Origin: Gammaproteobacteria bacterium
GTDB lineage: Bacteria > Pseudomonadota > Gammaproteobacteria > Pseudomonadales > Azotimanducaceae
NCBI GenBank assembly: GCA_009841635.1
Contig: VXLJ01000007.1
Coordinates: forward strand, 42,071-106,070
Reading direction: 5' to 3'
Length of the DNA: 64,000 bases
Part shown: positions 34,106 through 42,425 of the stretch, piece by piece
Numbering within the stretch: the first letter of the stretch is position 1
How the letters are laid out: each line of letters begins with the position of its first letter
The notes under the pieces: model-generated
Told to the model about the DNA's origin: nothing
Seen by the model: the letters and a program-made list of their open reading frames with translations, nothing else
Databases searched by the model: none
Position numbers and translations under genes: made by a program

Positions 34106-34807
34106 ATGTCAACTGAGTTAGAAAACCAACGAACCCAACTCAAGTGCGAAATCGCACAGGCGTATCAGTTGTTTGCGCAACTGGGTTGGGGTGATCTCGG
34201 CGACGGCCATATCAGCGGTCGGGACCCTGAGTATGCCGATAAGATGTGGTTGCTCGACGCGAATACACCGTTTAAACAAGCAACACCAGAACGTCTGGTT
34301 CTTTTAGATCGAGCCGGTACAGTTGTTGATGGTAACGGCGCGACGAATTGGCCAGCGTTTTACATCCACTACCCGATTCTTCGCAAACGTCAGGACATCA
34401 CGAGCGTCGCCCATACTCACACGCAGTTTGGGACACCTTTTGCCTCAGAAGCACGAACGTTTGAATCTATAACGCAAGAAGCTTGTATATTCGTCGATGA
34501 CCACGCACTATTTGATGATGAAGAAGTGCAGGTGCAAGACTTGGCGTGTGGCGATCGCATTGCGGAAGCACTCGGACGCAATCGTGGTTTAATACTGCGA
34601 AATCACGGGCTATTGACAGTTGGCAACACCGTTAAGGCATCCACAGTCTGGTTTATTCTGATGGAACGCGTTGCTGAAGCACATCTGAAAGCTCTAAAAC
34701 CGAAACCGATATCGCACAATGCCGCACTTTATGCGAAGGCTGATTTAGTCACCGATGGTCAGGTTGATCACTCCTTTGCAAATCTTGTCGCGCATTACTT
34801 GAGTTAG
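34106..34807 (+). CDS. Class II aldolase/adducin family protein
   Basis: The 233-residue protein shows the zinc-dependent class II aldolase fold. GWGDLGDGHISGRDP is the N-terminal substrate loop, and the zinc ligands are seen in SVAHTHTQFGTPFAS and the later ILRNHGLLTVGNTV. The family includes fuculose- and rhamnulose-phosphate aldolases and decarboxylases. No sugar kinase or isomerase is adjacent, so the substrate stays open. A stable hairpin follows the stop codon and may end transcription. Confidence 0.92.
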   Translation: MSTELENQRTQLKCEIAQAYQLFAQLGWGDLGDGHISGRDPEYADKMWLLDANTPFKQATPERLVLLDRAGTVVDGNGATNWPAFYIHYPILRKRQDITSVAHTHTQFGTPFASEARTFESITQEACIFVDDHALFDDEEVQVQDLACGDRIAEALGRNRGLILRNHGLLTVGNTVKASTVWFILMERVAEAHLKALKPKPISHNAALYAKADLVTDGQVDHSFANLVAHYLS

Positions 34808-34815
34808 TTCAGGGT

Positions 34816-34850
34816 AAAGCGCATGTGCGAACGCACAATTGTTGCGCTTT
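34816..34850 (+). terminator. Nested hairpin after the aldolase gene
   Basis: AAAGCGCA (34816-34823) pairs with TGCGCTTT (34843-34850). Inside it, TGTGCG (34824-34829) pairs with CGCACA (34832-34837), with a two-base loop that would open to four. A five-base bulge lies between the stems. There is no T-run after the stem, so it is a weak candidate for intrinsic termination; it may instead stabilise the mRNA end. Confidence 0.35.
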
Positions 34851-34885
34851 GGTAAATTTCATGCGATTTCGAGAGCTTAAACCTA

Positions 34886-36046
34886 ATGCCGACCTTTGAT
34901 TTCAAGTCGTTAGACACAACCCATGTAACCATTCATGGGGCGTTGGACTTCGACGATCGAGCCGACGGGCTTGGTGTACGCCGCCTCCCTGCTTGGACCC
35001 GACCGCAAGTGCCTCAAGGTCTTGATGTCATGGCACGAATGCCGTCCGGCGTGCGCGTTCAGCTCTACACGAACGCGACAGCTATAGCACTGGAAGCTCT
35101 CACGACTTCGTTGCGTTTCGCGGCCGGTGAAGAGGTGCGAGTGCCGTTTCAGTTGCAAATAGAGCAAACCTTGCATACGCAATATATGGTTGGCGGACAT
35201 GCCATCAAACCGAACCCCAATGCGCCACAAGGATTCGAGATCGTACGCGGGGAACCTGGCGAGGTTTGCTTTAGCGGTCTATCCGATGACATGAAATTTT
35301 GTGAGATTTGGTTGCCGCATAACGCATACGTTGCGCTTCGTAAATTGCGACTGAACGATGGCGCGAACCTAGGTGAACTGCCCTTCGATTCGCGAAAGAA
35401 GTGGGTTCATTACGGCAGCTCGATTAGCCACTGTATGGAAGCACGGGTACCAAGCGAAACGTGGCCAGGGGTCGCGGCGCGACACGCAGGCATGAGTCTC
35501 ATGAATTTCGGGGTCGGCGGACAATGTCATCTCGATCAGTTCGTTGCGCGAACGATTCGAGAGCAAGAGTGCGATTTGATTAGTCTGAAGATTGGCATTA
35601 ATGTCATCAATATGGACTCTATGAAAGAACGTGTCTTCACACCAGCTATGCACGGCTTTCTCGATACCATTCGTGAAAAACAGCCAACTACGCCTATCCT
35701 GCTAATTTCACCAATCTATTGCCCAAGCGCAGAAACAAGGCCTGGTCCAACTATTCCGGATGGCGCAGGCAAATTCCAAACCAATGAAGCGAATCTAAAC
35801 AACGGTTCGTTAACTCTTACTCGAGTAAGGGAGATTCTTGAAGAGGTCGTTGAGTTGAGAAGGCAAGCCGGCGACGGTCATCTCGAGTACTTCAATGGTC
35901 TTGAGTTATTCAACGCTGACGATCGAGCCGATTTGCCGGACGATTTACACCCTAATCCTGAAGGTTACATTCGGATGGGTGATAGATTTTTTGAAAAATT
36001 CCTTAGAGCTTTCGTGCCAAGTATTGAGAGCAACCAGACGAACTGA
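34886..36046 (+). CDS. SGNH/GDSL-type hydrolase with N-terminal beta domain
   Basis: The 386-residue protein has an N-terminal beta-sandwich of about 150 residues, then an SGNH hydrolase core. The blocks are Ser in HYGSSISHC (block I), Gly in NFGVGGQCHLD (II), Asn in SLKIGINVINMDS (III), and Asp/His in DDLHPNPEGYIRMG (V). Such enzymes are esterases or deacetylases for carbohydrates or lipids, and the two-domain form resembles family 2 acetyl esterases. No signal peptide is seen, so it is probably cytoplasmic. The gene stands alone 78 bases after the aldolase. Confidence 0.88.
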   Translation: MPTFDFKSLDTTHVTIHGALDFDDRADGLGVRRLPAWTRPQVPQGLDVMARMPSGVRVQLYTNATAIALEALTTSLRFAAGEEVRVPFQLQIEQTLHTQYMVGGHAIKPNPNAPQGFEIVRGEPGEVCFSGLSDDMKFCEIWLPHNAYVALRKLRLNDGANLGELPFDSRKKWVHYGSSISHCMEARVPSETWPGVAARHAGMSLMNFGVGGQCHLDQFVARTIREQECDLISLKIGINVINMDSMKERVFTPAMHGFLDTIREKQPTTPILLISPIYCPSAETRPGPTIPDGAGKFQTNEANLNNGSLTLTRVREILEEVVELRRQAGDGHLEYFNGLELFNADDRADLPDDLHPNPEGYIRMGDRFFEKFLRAFVPSIESNQTN

Positions 36047-36073
36047 GATTTAAGACCTATTTGATCGGTTTAG

Positions 36074-36541
36074 CTAAGACTGTAGCCACTTCACAAGCGC
36101 TTTATTCGGGTCCGCGATCTCATCGATCGACGTGTAGTAGTAATCCTCCCAATTTTTCTCAGGAAAGCCCGTAAATAGCATCAAATTTAGTGGATAGTCC
36201 TCGCTATCCGTGCTCCGACGGAAATCATCACGGAATAAAAACACCGCTTTCTTCAGCGCGATCGCCATGCCCAACTCGATCATGACACCTTCATCAGGCG
36301 GACACCCGTTAACGATTGCGAATGTACCATCGGAGTTTCGCACATCAGCGAAATCTGCTTGACCTACGTGATAGGCCCAACCTTTGGCAGAAAAGTCGAT
36401 TTGATTGTTTCGCTCAAACGGTTCCCAAACATCTGCCCCAAGTTTCGAAAGTTCCTCTACTAAACCCAGCAGCGGACCTGCTTTACCTAACTTGCTGAAG
36501 CCGTAGTCGTTTGCTAGGTAAAGCGTCTTCGAACGACTCAT
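36074..36541 (-). CDS. Nucleoside 2-deoxyribosyltransferase-like protein
   Basis: The 155-residue protein matches the nucleoside deoxyribosyltransferase fold. LYLANDYGFSKLGKAGPLLG gives the first strand and substrate loop, and VWEPFERNNQID the second. NGCPPDEGVMIELGMAIAL holds the catalytic Glu and the conserved Asp-x-Gly type motif. It would swap or hydrolyse the base of deoxynucleosides. ATG 36541 has AAGGGG upstream; a TTG at 36565 would add eight residues without support. The gene begins 33 bases from the first copy of the 71-bp repeat and points away from it. Confidence 0.87.
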   Translation of the reverse strand: MSRSKTLYLANDYGFSKLGKAGPLLGLVEELSKLGADVWEPFERNNQIDFSAKGWAYHVGQADFADVRNSDGTFAIVNGCPPDEGVMIELGMAIALKKAVFLFRDDFRRSTDSEDYPLNLMLFTGFPEKNWEDYYYTSIDEIADPNKALVKWLQS

Positions 36542-36574
36542 CCAATGCCCCTTCTTTTGGCTCAAATGCCACCA

Positions 36575-36645
36575 TTACGTATAGTCTAATTCCGTTTCAA
36601 CACATTCGCTAAGGCCTATTCAATGAAGTTTGGCACGCAACTGGT
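36575..36645 (+). repeat. 71-bp direct repeat, copy 1 (left of the sterol methyltransferase)
   Basis: This stretch matches 37951-38021 at 68 of 71 positions. It comprises a 48-base upstream segment starting TTACGTATAGTCTAATTCCG, then ATGAAGTTTGGC and the first codons of an LLM gene. Here the frame is not continued by an LLM domain. The two copies enclose the sterol methyltransferase gene. Confidence 0.95.
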
Positions 36646-36709
36646 CGTGACTTCGACGGAAGCGCCTTGCTCGCGTGAATTGGCGAACCAGCCTAGGTGC
36701 CATGTTTGA
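36623..36709 (+). pseudogene. 5' remnant of an LLM oxidoreductase gene
   Basis: From ATG 36623 the first eight residues are MKFGTQLV, against MKFGAQLV in the intact gene at 37999. After that the frame reads VTSTEAPCSRELANQPRCHV and stops at TGA 36709, after only 28 codons. The DNA beyond the 71-bp repeat shows at most patchy similarity to the intact gene. It looks like the abandoned 5' end of a duplicated or disrupted LLM gene. Confidence 0.5.
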
Positions 36710-36812
36710 GTAGCACATCTATGGGCACGGCCGATGACCAACTACGAAGGTGGTTGCTAGATCTGCTCCGCTGGGCGGCTGAACGAGCACGGCACGATAA
36801 CAGGATCAAAGA

Positions 36813-37811
36813 TTGAATAACAGATTCCATAATCCGGTTACAAAAGCGATTCACCCCGATGACACTGTAGCAACGCTTTCAAACTACCGATCTGCACAAG
36901 TGCACGGTAAGGACGAATACAGGCCGATGATTCGGAGGTTCTACGAATTAGTGACGGACTTCTACGAATTCGCATGGGGTTCGTCTTTCCACTTTGCACC
37001 GACAAGGAACGGAGCTTCATTCGAGGAGTCAATCGTTAGTCACCAGTACTTCCTCGCGGACGCACTGGCGCTTTCACCCGGGATGAAAGTGCTGGATGTC
37101 GGGTGCGGGGTCGGCGGACCTCAACGATCCATCGCCAAAAAATATCGTGTGTATGTCACGGGATTGAATATCTCTGAATATCAGCTACAAAAATGCGAGG
37201 AATACAACGAGAAGTCTGATTTACAACAGCTATGCCACACTCTACATGGCGACTTTATGGCAATTCCCGCCGAAGATGAAACTTTTGACGTGGCTTACCA
37301 TATTGAGGCAATCCCGCATGCTCCAGACAAGAAAGGCGTCTATGATGAGATATTCCGCGTCTTGAAACCTGGCGGGTTTTTTGCTGGCTACGACTGGTGC
37401 ATGACCCCTTCCTACGATGCCGATTGTGCGGCACATCGTCAAATCAAGAAAGACATCGAATTTGGCAACGCGTTGCCGCAGATTGCTACGTTCACTAACG
37501 TAAACGAAAATCTTCAGGCAGCTGGCTTTGAACTTCTCGAGACGCGCGACCGTGCCCTTGACGCGGATACTGCAACCCCTTGGTATAGCCCATTAGAGGG
37601 TAGTGTTACGACTTTGAGAGGGTTTCCAAGATCACGCGTCGGACGTAAATTGATCTCTACGCTCTTGCATGCTCTCGAAAAGATTCGTGTGGTGCCTAAA
37701 GGAACATTTGAAACTTGTGAAATTCTCAATATTGCTGCAGACAGTCTTGTTGCAGGTGGGCGATTGGGGATATTCACGCCGATGTATTTCCACAGCGCGC
37801 GCAAACCATAG
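36813..37811 (+). CDS. Sterol C-24 methyltransferase (SMT/Erg6-type)
   Basis: The 332-residue protein matches eukaryotic sterol methyltransferases end to end. The sterol-contact region is VTDFYEFAWGSSFHFAP (YEYGWG in most SMTs, so Gly is Ala here). The SAM site is KVLDVGCGVGGPQRSIAK, followed by VTGLNISEYQ. Then come YHIEAIPHAPDKKGVYDEIF, the DWCMTPSYD and WYSPLEG blocks, and the C-terminal sterol-MT domain ending GGRLGIFTPMYF with ARKP. The enzyme adds a methyl group from SAM to the C-24 side-chain double bond. It starts at TTG 36813 with AGGA 8 bases upstream. No other sterol-synthesis gene is in the window, so it may act on imported sterols. It lies between direct repeats. Confidence 0.92.
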   Translation: MNNRFHNPVTKAIHPDDTVATLSNYRSAQVHGKDEYRPMIRRFYELVTDFYEFAWGSSFHFAPTRNGASFEESIVSHQYFLADALALSPGMKVLDVGCGVGGPQRSIAKKYRVYVTGLNISEYQLQKCEEYNEKSDLQQLCHTLHGDFMAIPAEDETFDVAYHIEAIPHAPDKKGVYDEIFRVLKPGGFFAGYDWCMTPSYDADCAAHRQIKKDIEFGNALPQIATFTNVNENLQAAGFELLETRDRALDADTATPWYSPLEGSVTTLRGFPRSRVGRKLISTLLHALEKIRVVPKGTFETCEILNIAADSLVAGGRLGIFTPMYFHSARKP

Positions 37812-37950
37812 ACTGGTGTTTTAAAAATTACCGCGCATGATGGATGATCTGAAACTACACTCAAGTGGTTTTGACCTCGCTCTTGGTTACGACCCACGGC
37901 CGGAGCTAACACACTGAAAGGGCACTCCGATCCCACCACTCGAGCGACCG

Positions 37951-38021
37951 TTACGTATAGTCTAATTCCGTTTCAACACATTCGCTAAGGTCTATTCAAT
38001 GAAGTTTGGCGCACAACTGGT
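37951..38021 (+). repeat. 71-bp direct repeat, copy 2 (promoter and start of the intact LLM gene)
   Basis: This is the right-hand copy of the repeat at 36575-36645 with three mismatches. It contains the presumed promoter region and the first seven to eight codons of the LLM gene that starts at ATG 37999, so this copy is probably the original. Confidence 0.95.
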
Positions 38022-38907
38022 TAATTACTTCACTTCATGGGAGGCTACGCTGCCAACCATCAAAACCGTAGAAGCAGGACGTTGGAATAGCCTTTGGTGG
38101 TCTGATCACTTTTTACCGCCAATTGGACCGCGCGGTGAAGAAGGTGGTGCTTTAGAAGGATGGTCGCTCGTAACAGCTGCCGCAGCAATCACCAATCGCG
38201 TCGAGCTTGGGTTGCTTGTAAGTGGGAACACGTACCGTAATCCGGGATTGCTCGCGAAGATGGCAACGTCGGTCGATGAGATTTCTGGCGGTCGCTACAT
38301 TCTTGGGTTTGGCGCGGCATGGTTCCAACGCGAACACGAAGCTTACGGTTGGACATTTCCAGGTCTCAAAGAGCGCTGCGATCGCTTAGAGGAAGCAGCG
38401 GAATTGATACGTTTATTGTTCACGTCAGAAGGGCGAGTGACTTATGAAGGCAAGTACTACACCATCGACAATGCGCCGCTAAACCCTGGCTGTACCACGC
38501 AACCGAACACCCCTATCTTGATTGGCGGGAATGGTGAAAAACGCACTTTGCTTACCTGCGCGAAATATGCAGACGTATGCAATATCGATTTCAACAACCC
38601 AGGCTCGCCGGAAATCTTCAAACACAAAATTGAAATTCTTGAACGTCATTGCGAGACGATTGGTCGTGACCCAAGTGAAATACGCAAAACGATGCTAATT
38701 CCCATGCGCATCGTCGACGACGAATCGCAAGTCGAAGAACTACGAAGACCACGTCCCTGGACGTTAACGGGCTCAATCAGCTACATTGCCGAGTTGATTC
38801 AGCAATACATCGATGCTGGCGTCGAGGAAATGATGATTGCGGGCGTGCCTACTCGCGCAGAGTACTTCGATCGAATTGATAAAGAGATTCTCTCGCAATT
38901 CGATTAA
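37999..38907 (+). CDS. LLM-class flavin/F420-type oxidoreductase
   Basis: The 302-residue luciferase-like barrel has WNSLWWSDHFLPP, VELGLLVSGNTYRNPGLLAK, ISGGRYILGFGAAWFQREHE, and the signature ILIGGNGEKRTLLTCAKYAD. The last motif is shared almost exactly with the paralogue at 62193 (MVGGNGEKRTLRTAAKYADI), so the two derive from one duplication. The cofactor could be FMN or F420. Its first codons and upstream DNA form the second copy of the 71-bp repeat. It converges on a CoA-transferase gene. Confidence 0.94.
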   Translation: MKFGAQLVNYFTSWEATLPTIKTVEAGRWNSLWWSDHFLPPIGPRGEEGGALEGWSLVTAAAAITNRVELGLLVSGNTYRNPGLLAKMATSVDEISGGRYILGFGAAWFQREHEAYGWTFPGLKERCDRLEEAAELIRLLFTSEGRVTYEGKYYTIDNAPLNPGCTTQPNTPILIGGNGEKRTLLTCAKYADVCNIDFNNPGSPEIFKHKIEILERHCETIGRDPSEIRKTMLIPMRIVDDESQVEELRRPRPWTLTGSISYIAELIQQYIDAGVEEMMIAGVPTRAEYFDRIDKEILSQFD

Positions 38908-38926
38908 ACGAATATGTGGCAGGTGA

Positions 38927-40135
38927 CTATTTGAACGTGCCGGCTTCTTCGCCACGTTGTACATCTGCCGCGGACATACCGAGCCAATCCTGCAACACGC
39001 TGGCGTTATCTTCCCCTAACAAACGCGATCGCTTGTACGTATTGCAAGGAGTTTTCTCGAAGTAAATCGGTAAACGATCAATAAACGTTTCACCTAACAG
39101 AGGATGCTCTTCCTCCGCGAATTGAATAAACTCGTGGCCTGCAAGCTGAGGGTCATGCTCCGCCAAATCAATGCCAGTTTGAACTAACCCAGCAGGCACA
39201 CCAGCGCGTTGAAACAAATACATAAGCATCGTCGCATCTTTTTCGCGTGTGAACGCGGCGATGTGTTCATTAAGTGTTTCCGCATGTTCGCAGCGCGTTT
39301 CGGCAGTGGCAAAGATTTCTTCGGTGCACCATGAGGGCGAATCCATTGCCTTTACCAAAGCTTGCCACTCGGACTCATCGCGGCAAACTATCGCAAGCCA
39401 ACGTTCGTCCAGAATGTCATCACCTGCTGCTCGACATGGATAGCAGCCGTGTGGCGCAAACTGATCGTACGGCGGTTGATTACCTGACGGCTGGGCGTTT
39501 ACGCCATTGACGGCGTAATCCAACAAACTAGGGCCTAGCATCGCAGCACCCACTTCAAACTGTGCAAGGTCGATTTGCTGACCAAATCCAGTCTGGCGGC
39601 GTGCCTCAATCGCAGCAAGAATGGCGACCGCAGCATGCAGACCAGCTTGATGGTCGTTGTATGAAAATCCCAAACCAATTGGACCGCCGTCGGGCACACC
39701 TGTCGTGTGCGTCAAGCCTGAGAGTGCGTGAATCGTTGGTGCATAGGTCACGAAATTACTCCATGGTCCACCACCCCCCATACCTGACATCTGAATGTAA
39801 ATGACCTGATCGTTGGATTTATTGACGGCTTCATAACCAACGCCCCAGCGATCCAGTACACCGAATGAAAAGTTGTCTATGACTACGTCCGCACGATTGG
39901 CCAACGAACGCGCCACGTCTTTGGCTTCATCTCGACTCATGTCTAGCGCGAGTGCGCGCTTGTTTCTATTCCAAATGACGTAGTACGGCGAGCCAGGCGC
40001 ATTGTTCGCCGCAGCACGCCTGTGTGAATTCACTTTAACGACGTCGGCGCCTATATCGCCGAGCAACCGCGTCGCAAATGGACCAGCAAGCACGTGGGTG
40101 AAGTCAAGGATTCGAATTCCTTCTAGCGGCCGCAC
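38927..40135 (-). CDS. CaiB/BaiF family CoA-transferase
   Basis: The 402-residue protein is a class III CoA-transferase: LEGIRILDFTHVLAGPFATR, LLGDIGADVVKVNSHRRAAA, WNRNKRALALDMSRDEAKDV, VVIDNFSFGVLDRWG, and SGMGGGGPWSNFVTYAPTIH. A Gly-rich stretch replaces the catalytic-Asp segment sequence seen in the 2184 gene. The start is GTG two bases after the stop of the upstream CoA-transferase gene. The adjacent pair, both full length but divergent in sequence, suggests a heteromeric enzyme, as known for succinyl-CoA:mesaconate-type and benzylsuccinate CoA-transferases (BbsEF). Confidence 0.93.
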   Translation of the reverse strand: MRPLEGIRILDFTHVLAGPFATRLLGDIGADVVKVNSHRRAAANNAPGSPYYVIWNRNKRALALDMSRDEAKDVARSLANRADVVIDNFSFGVLDRWGVGYEAVNKSNDQVIYIQMSGMGGGGPWSNFVTYAPTIHALSGLTHTTGVPDGGPIGLGFSYNDHQAGLHAAVAILAAIEARRQTGFGQQIDLAQFEVGAAMLGPSLLDYAVNGVNAQPSGNQPPYDQFAPHGCYPCRAAGDDILDERWLAIVCRDESEWQALVKAMDSPSWCTEEIFATAETRCEHAETLNEHIAAFTREKDATMLMYLFQRAGVPAGLVQTGIDLAEHDPQLAGHEFIQFAEEEHPLLGETFIDRLPIYFEKTPCNTYKRSRLLGEDNASVLQDWLGMSAADVQRGEEAGTFK

Positions 40136-40136
40136 G

Positions 40137-41303
40137 TCAGGTCTCCCACCCTAAGGTCTCGGGTACGCCTGAATCGTCGCTGCTCAACCACTCCTCGTCA
40201 TTTACTTGGGCAGGCGTCTTCGAAAATTGAAACGGTACGCCTGGACCTTTAAATTCACGAGCGGCGATGGTCGTGGATTGCCACCACGATCGTGCCTCGA
40301 GTTGTGGGTTTTGGCTCACTTGCGCAATGTCTTGCACCCAGCCATAAGGCGCATGACGCTCTTGTGCGTTGAAAAACAACTCTTCGGACGGTTGTTCAGC
40401 GACCCATTCGCGAATCACTTGCATTAGGCGCGCGAAATAGTCACGACGTTGCGCCGGATCTTCGTATTTAGGATCGAGCAGATCTTGAAATGCACCCTCC
40501 TCTACTAACCATGCCAACTGCGCGTCCATATTTGGTGCTGGCGTAATCATCATGCGACCATCTTTGGTAGGCATGACCACGTACAAATTAGTCCAATGAA
40601 GACTACCGCGGCGTTCCAAGGCTTGTGCACGCGCGTTGGGGAAGTATTGGTGGTAGTAGTACCACATGAAGACGTGTTCAAGCGAAGACGCTATGCACTC
40701 GTGCACTGGCACCTCGATGCATTGCCCTTGTCCTGTGTTCTCGGCATGGTGCAGTCCGGCCAAAGCAGCAGCTGCAGCGTACGACCCAGAAATCGTGAAA
40801 TTGAGCTCACCAAAGAGTTTCAAAGGTGGTGTGTATTCGTCGCCAGTCACACCAACCGAGCCGCCCAACGCCCCTGCCACTAAGTCGGGGGCTTTGAAAT
40901 CCGCCCAGGGACCTGAACTGCCAAAAGGCGAGACATCGACCACCACCAGCTTCGGATTACTAATGCGTGCAGCATCGATGTTCACATGGGCAGCGAGCGG
41001 ATTCTCTCTGCCAAGGAAACAGATATCCGCGCAACTAAGCAAGGCATTCAGCTCGTACAGGGAAGCTGAAGAAGCTTCATTCACTGAGAAGTGCCGTCTA
41101 CTCGATGCGAAGTACGCATACCACAAAGATTCCCCGCTTTTATTGTCAAAGGGGCCTCGTTGGCGCAACGGATCCCCTTCTGTCGGCTCAGGTCGCACGG
41201 TATCTGCGCCTAAATCGGCGAGCATCTTTACACCGTAAATCGATTTGTCATCAGACAAATCGACTATGCGAGTTTTCGTAAGTGCTTGACAGCGAGTCGG
41301 CAT
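40137..41303 (-). CDS. CaiB/BaiF family CoA-transferase (partner of the 38927 gene)
   Basis: The 388-residue protein is a second class III CoA-transferase, more diverged: KTRIVDLSDDKSIYGVKMLA, LGADTVRPEPTEGDPLRQRG, FASSRRHFSVNEASSASLYE, and VDVSPFGSSGPWADFKAPDL with its Asp. The usual NKR motif after the first Rossmann unit is replaced by SSRRH. It is transcribed with the 40135-38927 gene, with which it nearly overlaps, consistent with two unlike subunits where one may be catalytically weak. The substrate is unknown. Confidence 0.91.
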   Translation of the reverse strand: MPTRCQALTKTRIVDLSDDKSIYGVKMLADLGADTVRPEPTEGDPLRQRGPFDNKSGESLWYAYFASSRRHFSVNEASSASLYELNALLSCADICFLGRENPLAAHVNIDAARISNPKLVVVDVSPFGSSGPWADFKAPDLVAGALGGSVGVTGDEYTPPLKLFGELNFTISGSYAAAAALAGLHHAENTGQGQCIEVPVHECIASSLEHVFMWYYYHQYFPNARAQALERRGSLHWTNLYVVMPTKDGRMMITPAPNMDAQLAWLVEEGAFQDLLDPKYEDPAQRRDYFARLMQVIREWVAEQPSEELFFNAQERHAPYGWVQDIAQVSQNPQLEARSWWQSTTIAAREFKGPGVPFQFSKTPAQVNDEEWLSSDDSGVPETLGWET

Positions 41304-41366
41304 GGCTCACTCAATGAAGCTATCCGTACTATTTTGCGAATGCGTCATTTCTAAGAAGAGGAACAA

Positions 41367-42398
41367 ATGCTGAAAGCGGTGCCGCTTGGGCAACGATGCG
41401 GTTTAAAAGTCTCCGAAATATGTTTAGGCACCATGAACTTTGGTCAGCCCGGGCGCGGCCACCAAGGTGATTGGACATTGGGCATTGATGAAGCTAGACC
41501 AATCTTCGAAAAAGCACTAGAGAACGGACTGTTTTATTTCGATTGCGCCGATGTATATGGATTAGGAGCATGCGAAGAAGTCGTTGGCGCTTTATTGAAA
41601 GAACTAGCGCGTCGCGAAGAGTACGTCCTCGCTACAAAAGTGGCGATGCCGATGGGGCGCGGTGCAAACTTCAGTGGTCTGTCGCGCAAGCACATTTTCG
41701 AAGGCGTCGATGCGTCGCTTAAGCGACTTGGCCATGACTATGTCGATCACTTGGTCATTCATCGCCACCCGCACGGTGTCGCCGTCAATCCGGACGTACC
41801 AATCGAAGAGACAATGGAAGCGCTTCACGACGTTGTTAAGAGTGGCAAAGTCCTGTATTTAGGCGCTTCGTCCATGTGGGCGTGGCAGTTCGCCGAACTT
41901 CAACACATCGCACAACGGCACGGTTGGACTCAGTTTGTTTCCATGCAAAACCATTACAACTTGATTTATCGCGAAGAAGAACGCGAAATGAATCCCTACT
42001 GTGAGAATACCGGGATTGCGCTCACGCCATGGTCACCTCTAGCCCGCGGCATACTTGCGGGGAGTTACAAAGGAAGTTTTGAAACCGGCACTACCGCACG
42101 TTCAGCGGGACGCGATCGAGTTCGTACGGAAAATTTGTATCGTGGCGCGGCCGATTTCGACATCGCAGATCGCGTCATTGAAGTTGCGAATCGATTAGGT
42201 AAGAAACCTGCCCAAATCGCCACCGCATGGCTGCTCAACAAGCCTGAGATCACTTCGCCTATTGTTGGAGTATCAAAAGTCCAGCAGCTTGACGAACTAA
42301 TAGAAGCTGCTTCTATCGAGCTGAATTCGGAAGATAATGCATACTTAGAGGAACTGTATGAACCGGTTGAAAACCTCCTTTCTATCGGTACTTCCTAG
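41367..42398 (+). CDS. Aldo/keto reductase
   Basis: The 343-residue TIM-barrel NADPH oxidoreductase starts with LGQRCGLKVSEICLGTMNFG. It carries the tetrad as Asp and Tyr in FDCADVYGLGACEEVVG, Lys in VLATKVAMPMGRG and His in HLVIHRHPHG. Cofactor residues follow in LTPWSPLARGILAG and IVGVSKVQQLDELI. It resembles the YajO/AKR11-12 type. AAGAGGA lies just before the ATG. The TauD gene follows after 27 bases, so the two are likely co-expressed. It reduces aldehydes or ketones; the specific substrate is open. Confidence 0.94.
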   Translation: MLKAVPLGQRCGLKVSEICLGTMNFGQPGRGHQGDWTLGIDEARPIFEKALENGLFYFDCADVYGLGACEEVVGALLKELARREEYVLATKVAMPMGRGANFSGLSRKHIFEGVDASLKRLGHDYVDHLVIHRHPHGVAVNPDVPIEETMEALHDVVKSGKVLYLGASSMWAWQFAELQHIAQRHGWTQFVSMQNHYNLIYREEEREMNPYCENTGIALTPWSPLARGILAGSYKGSFETGTTARSAGRDRVRTENLYRGAADFDIADRVIEVANRLGKKPAQIATAWLLNKPEITSPIVGVSKVQQLDELIEAASIELNSEDNAYLEELYEPVENLLSIGTS

Positions 42399-42425
42399 CA
42401 ACATGTTCAGTCTGTAGGCAACGTC

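Noticed and set aside
40666..41238. 190-codon plus-strand open frame
   Set aside because: It lies entirely antisense to the CoA-transferase gene, which has clear family motifs. The frame has no domain character.
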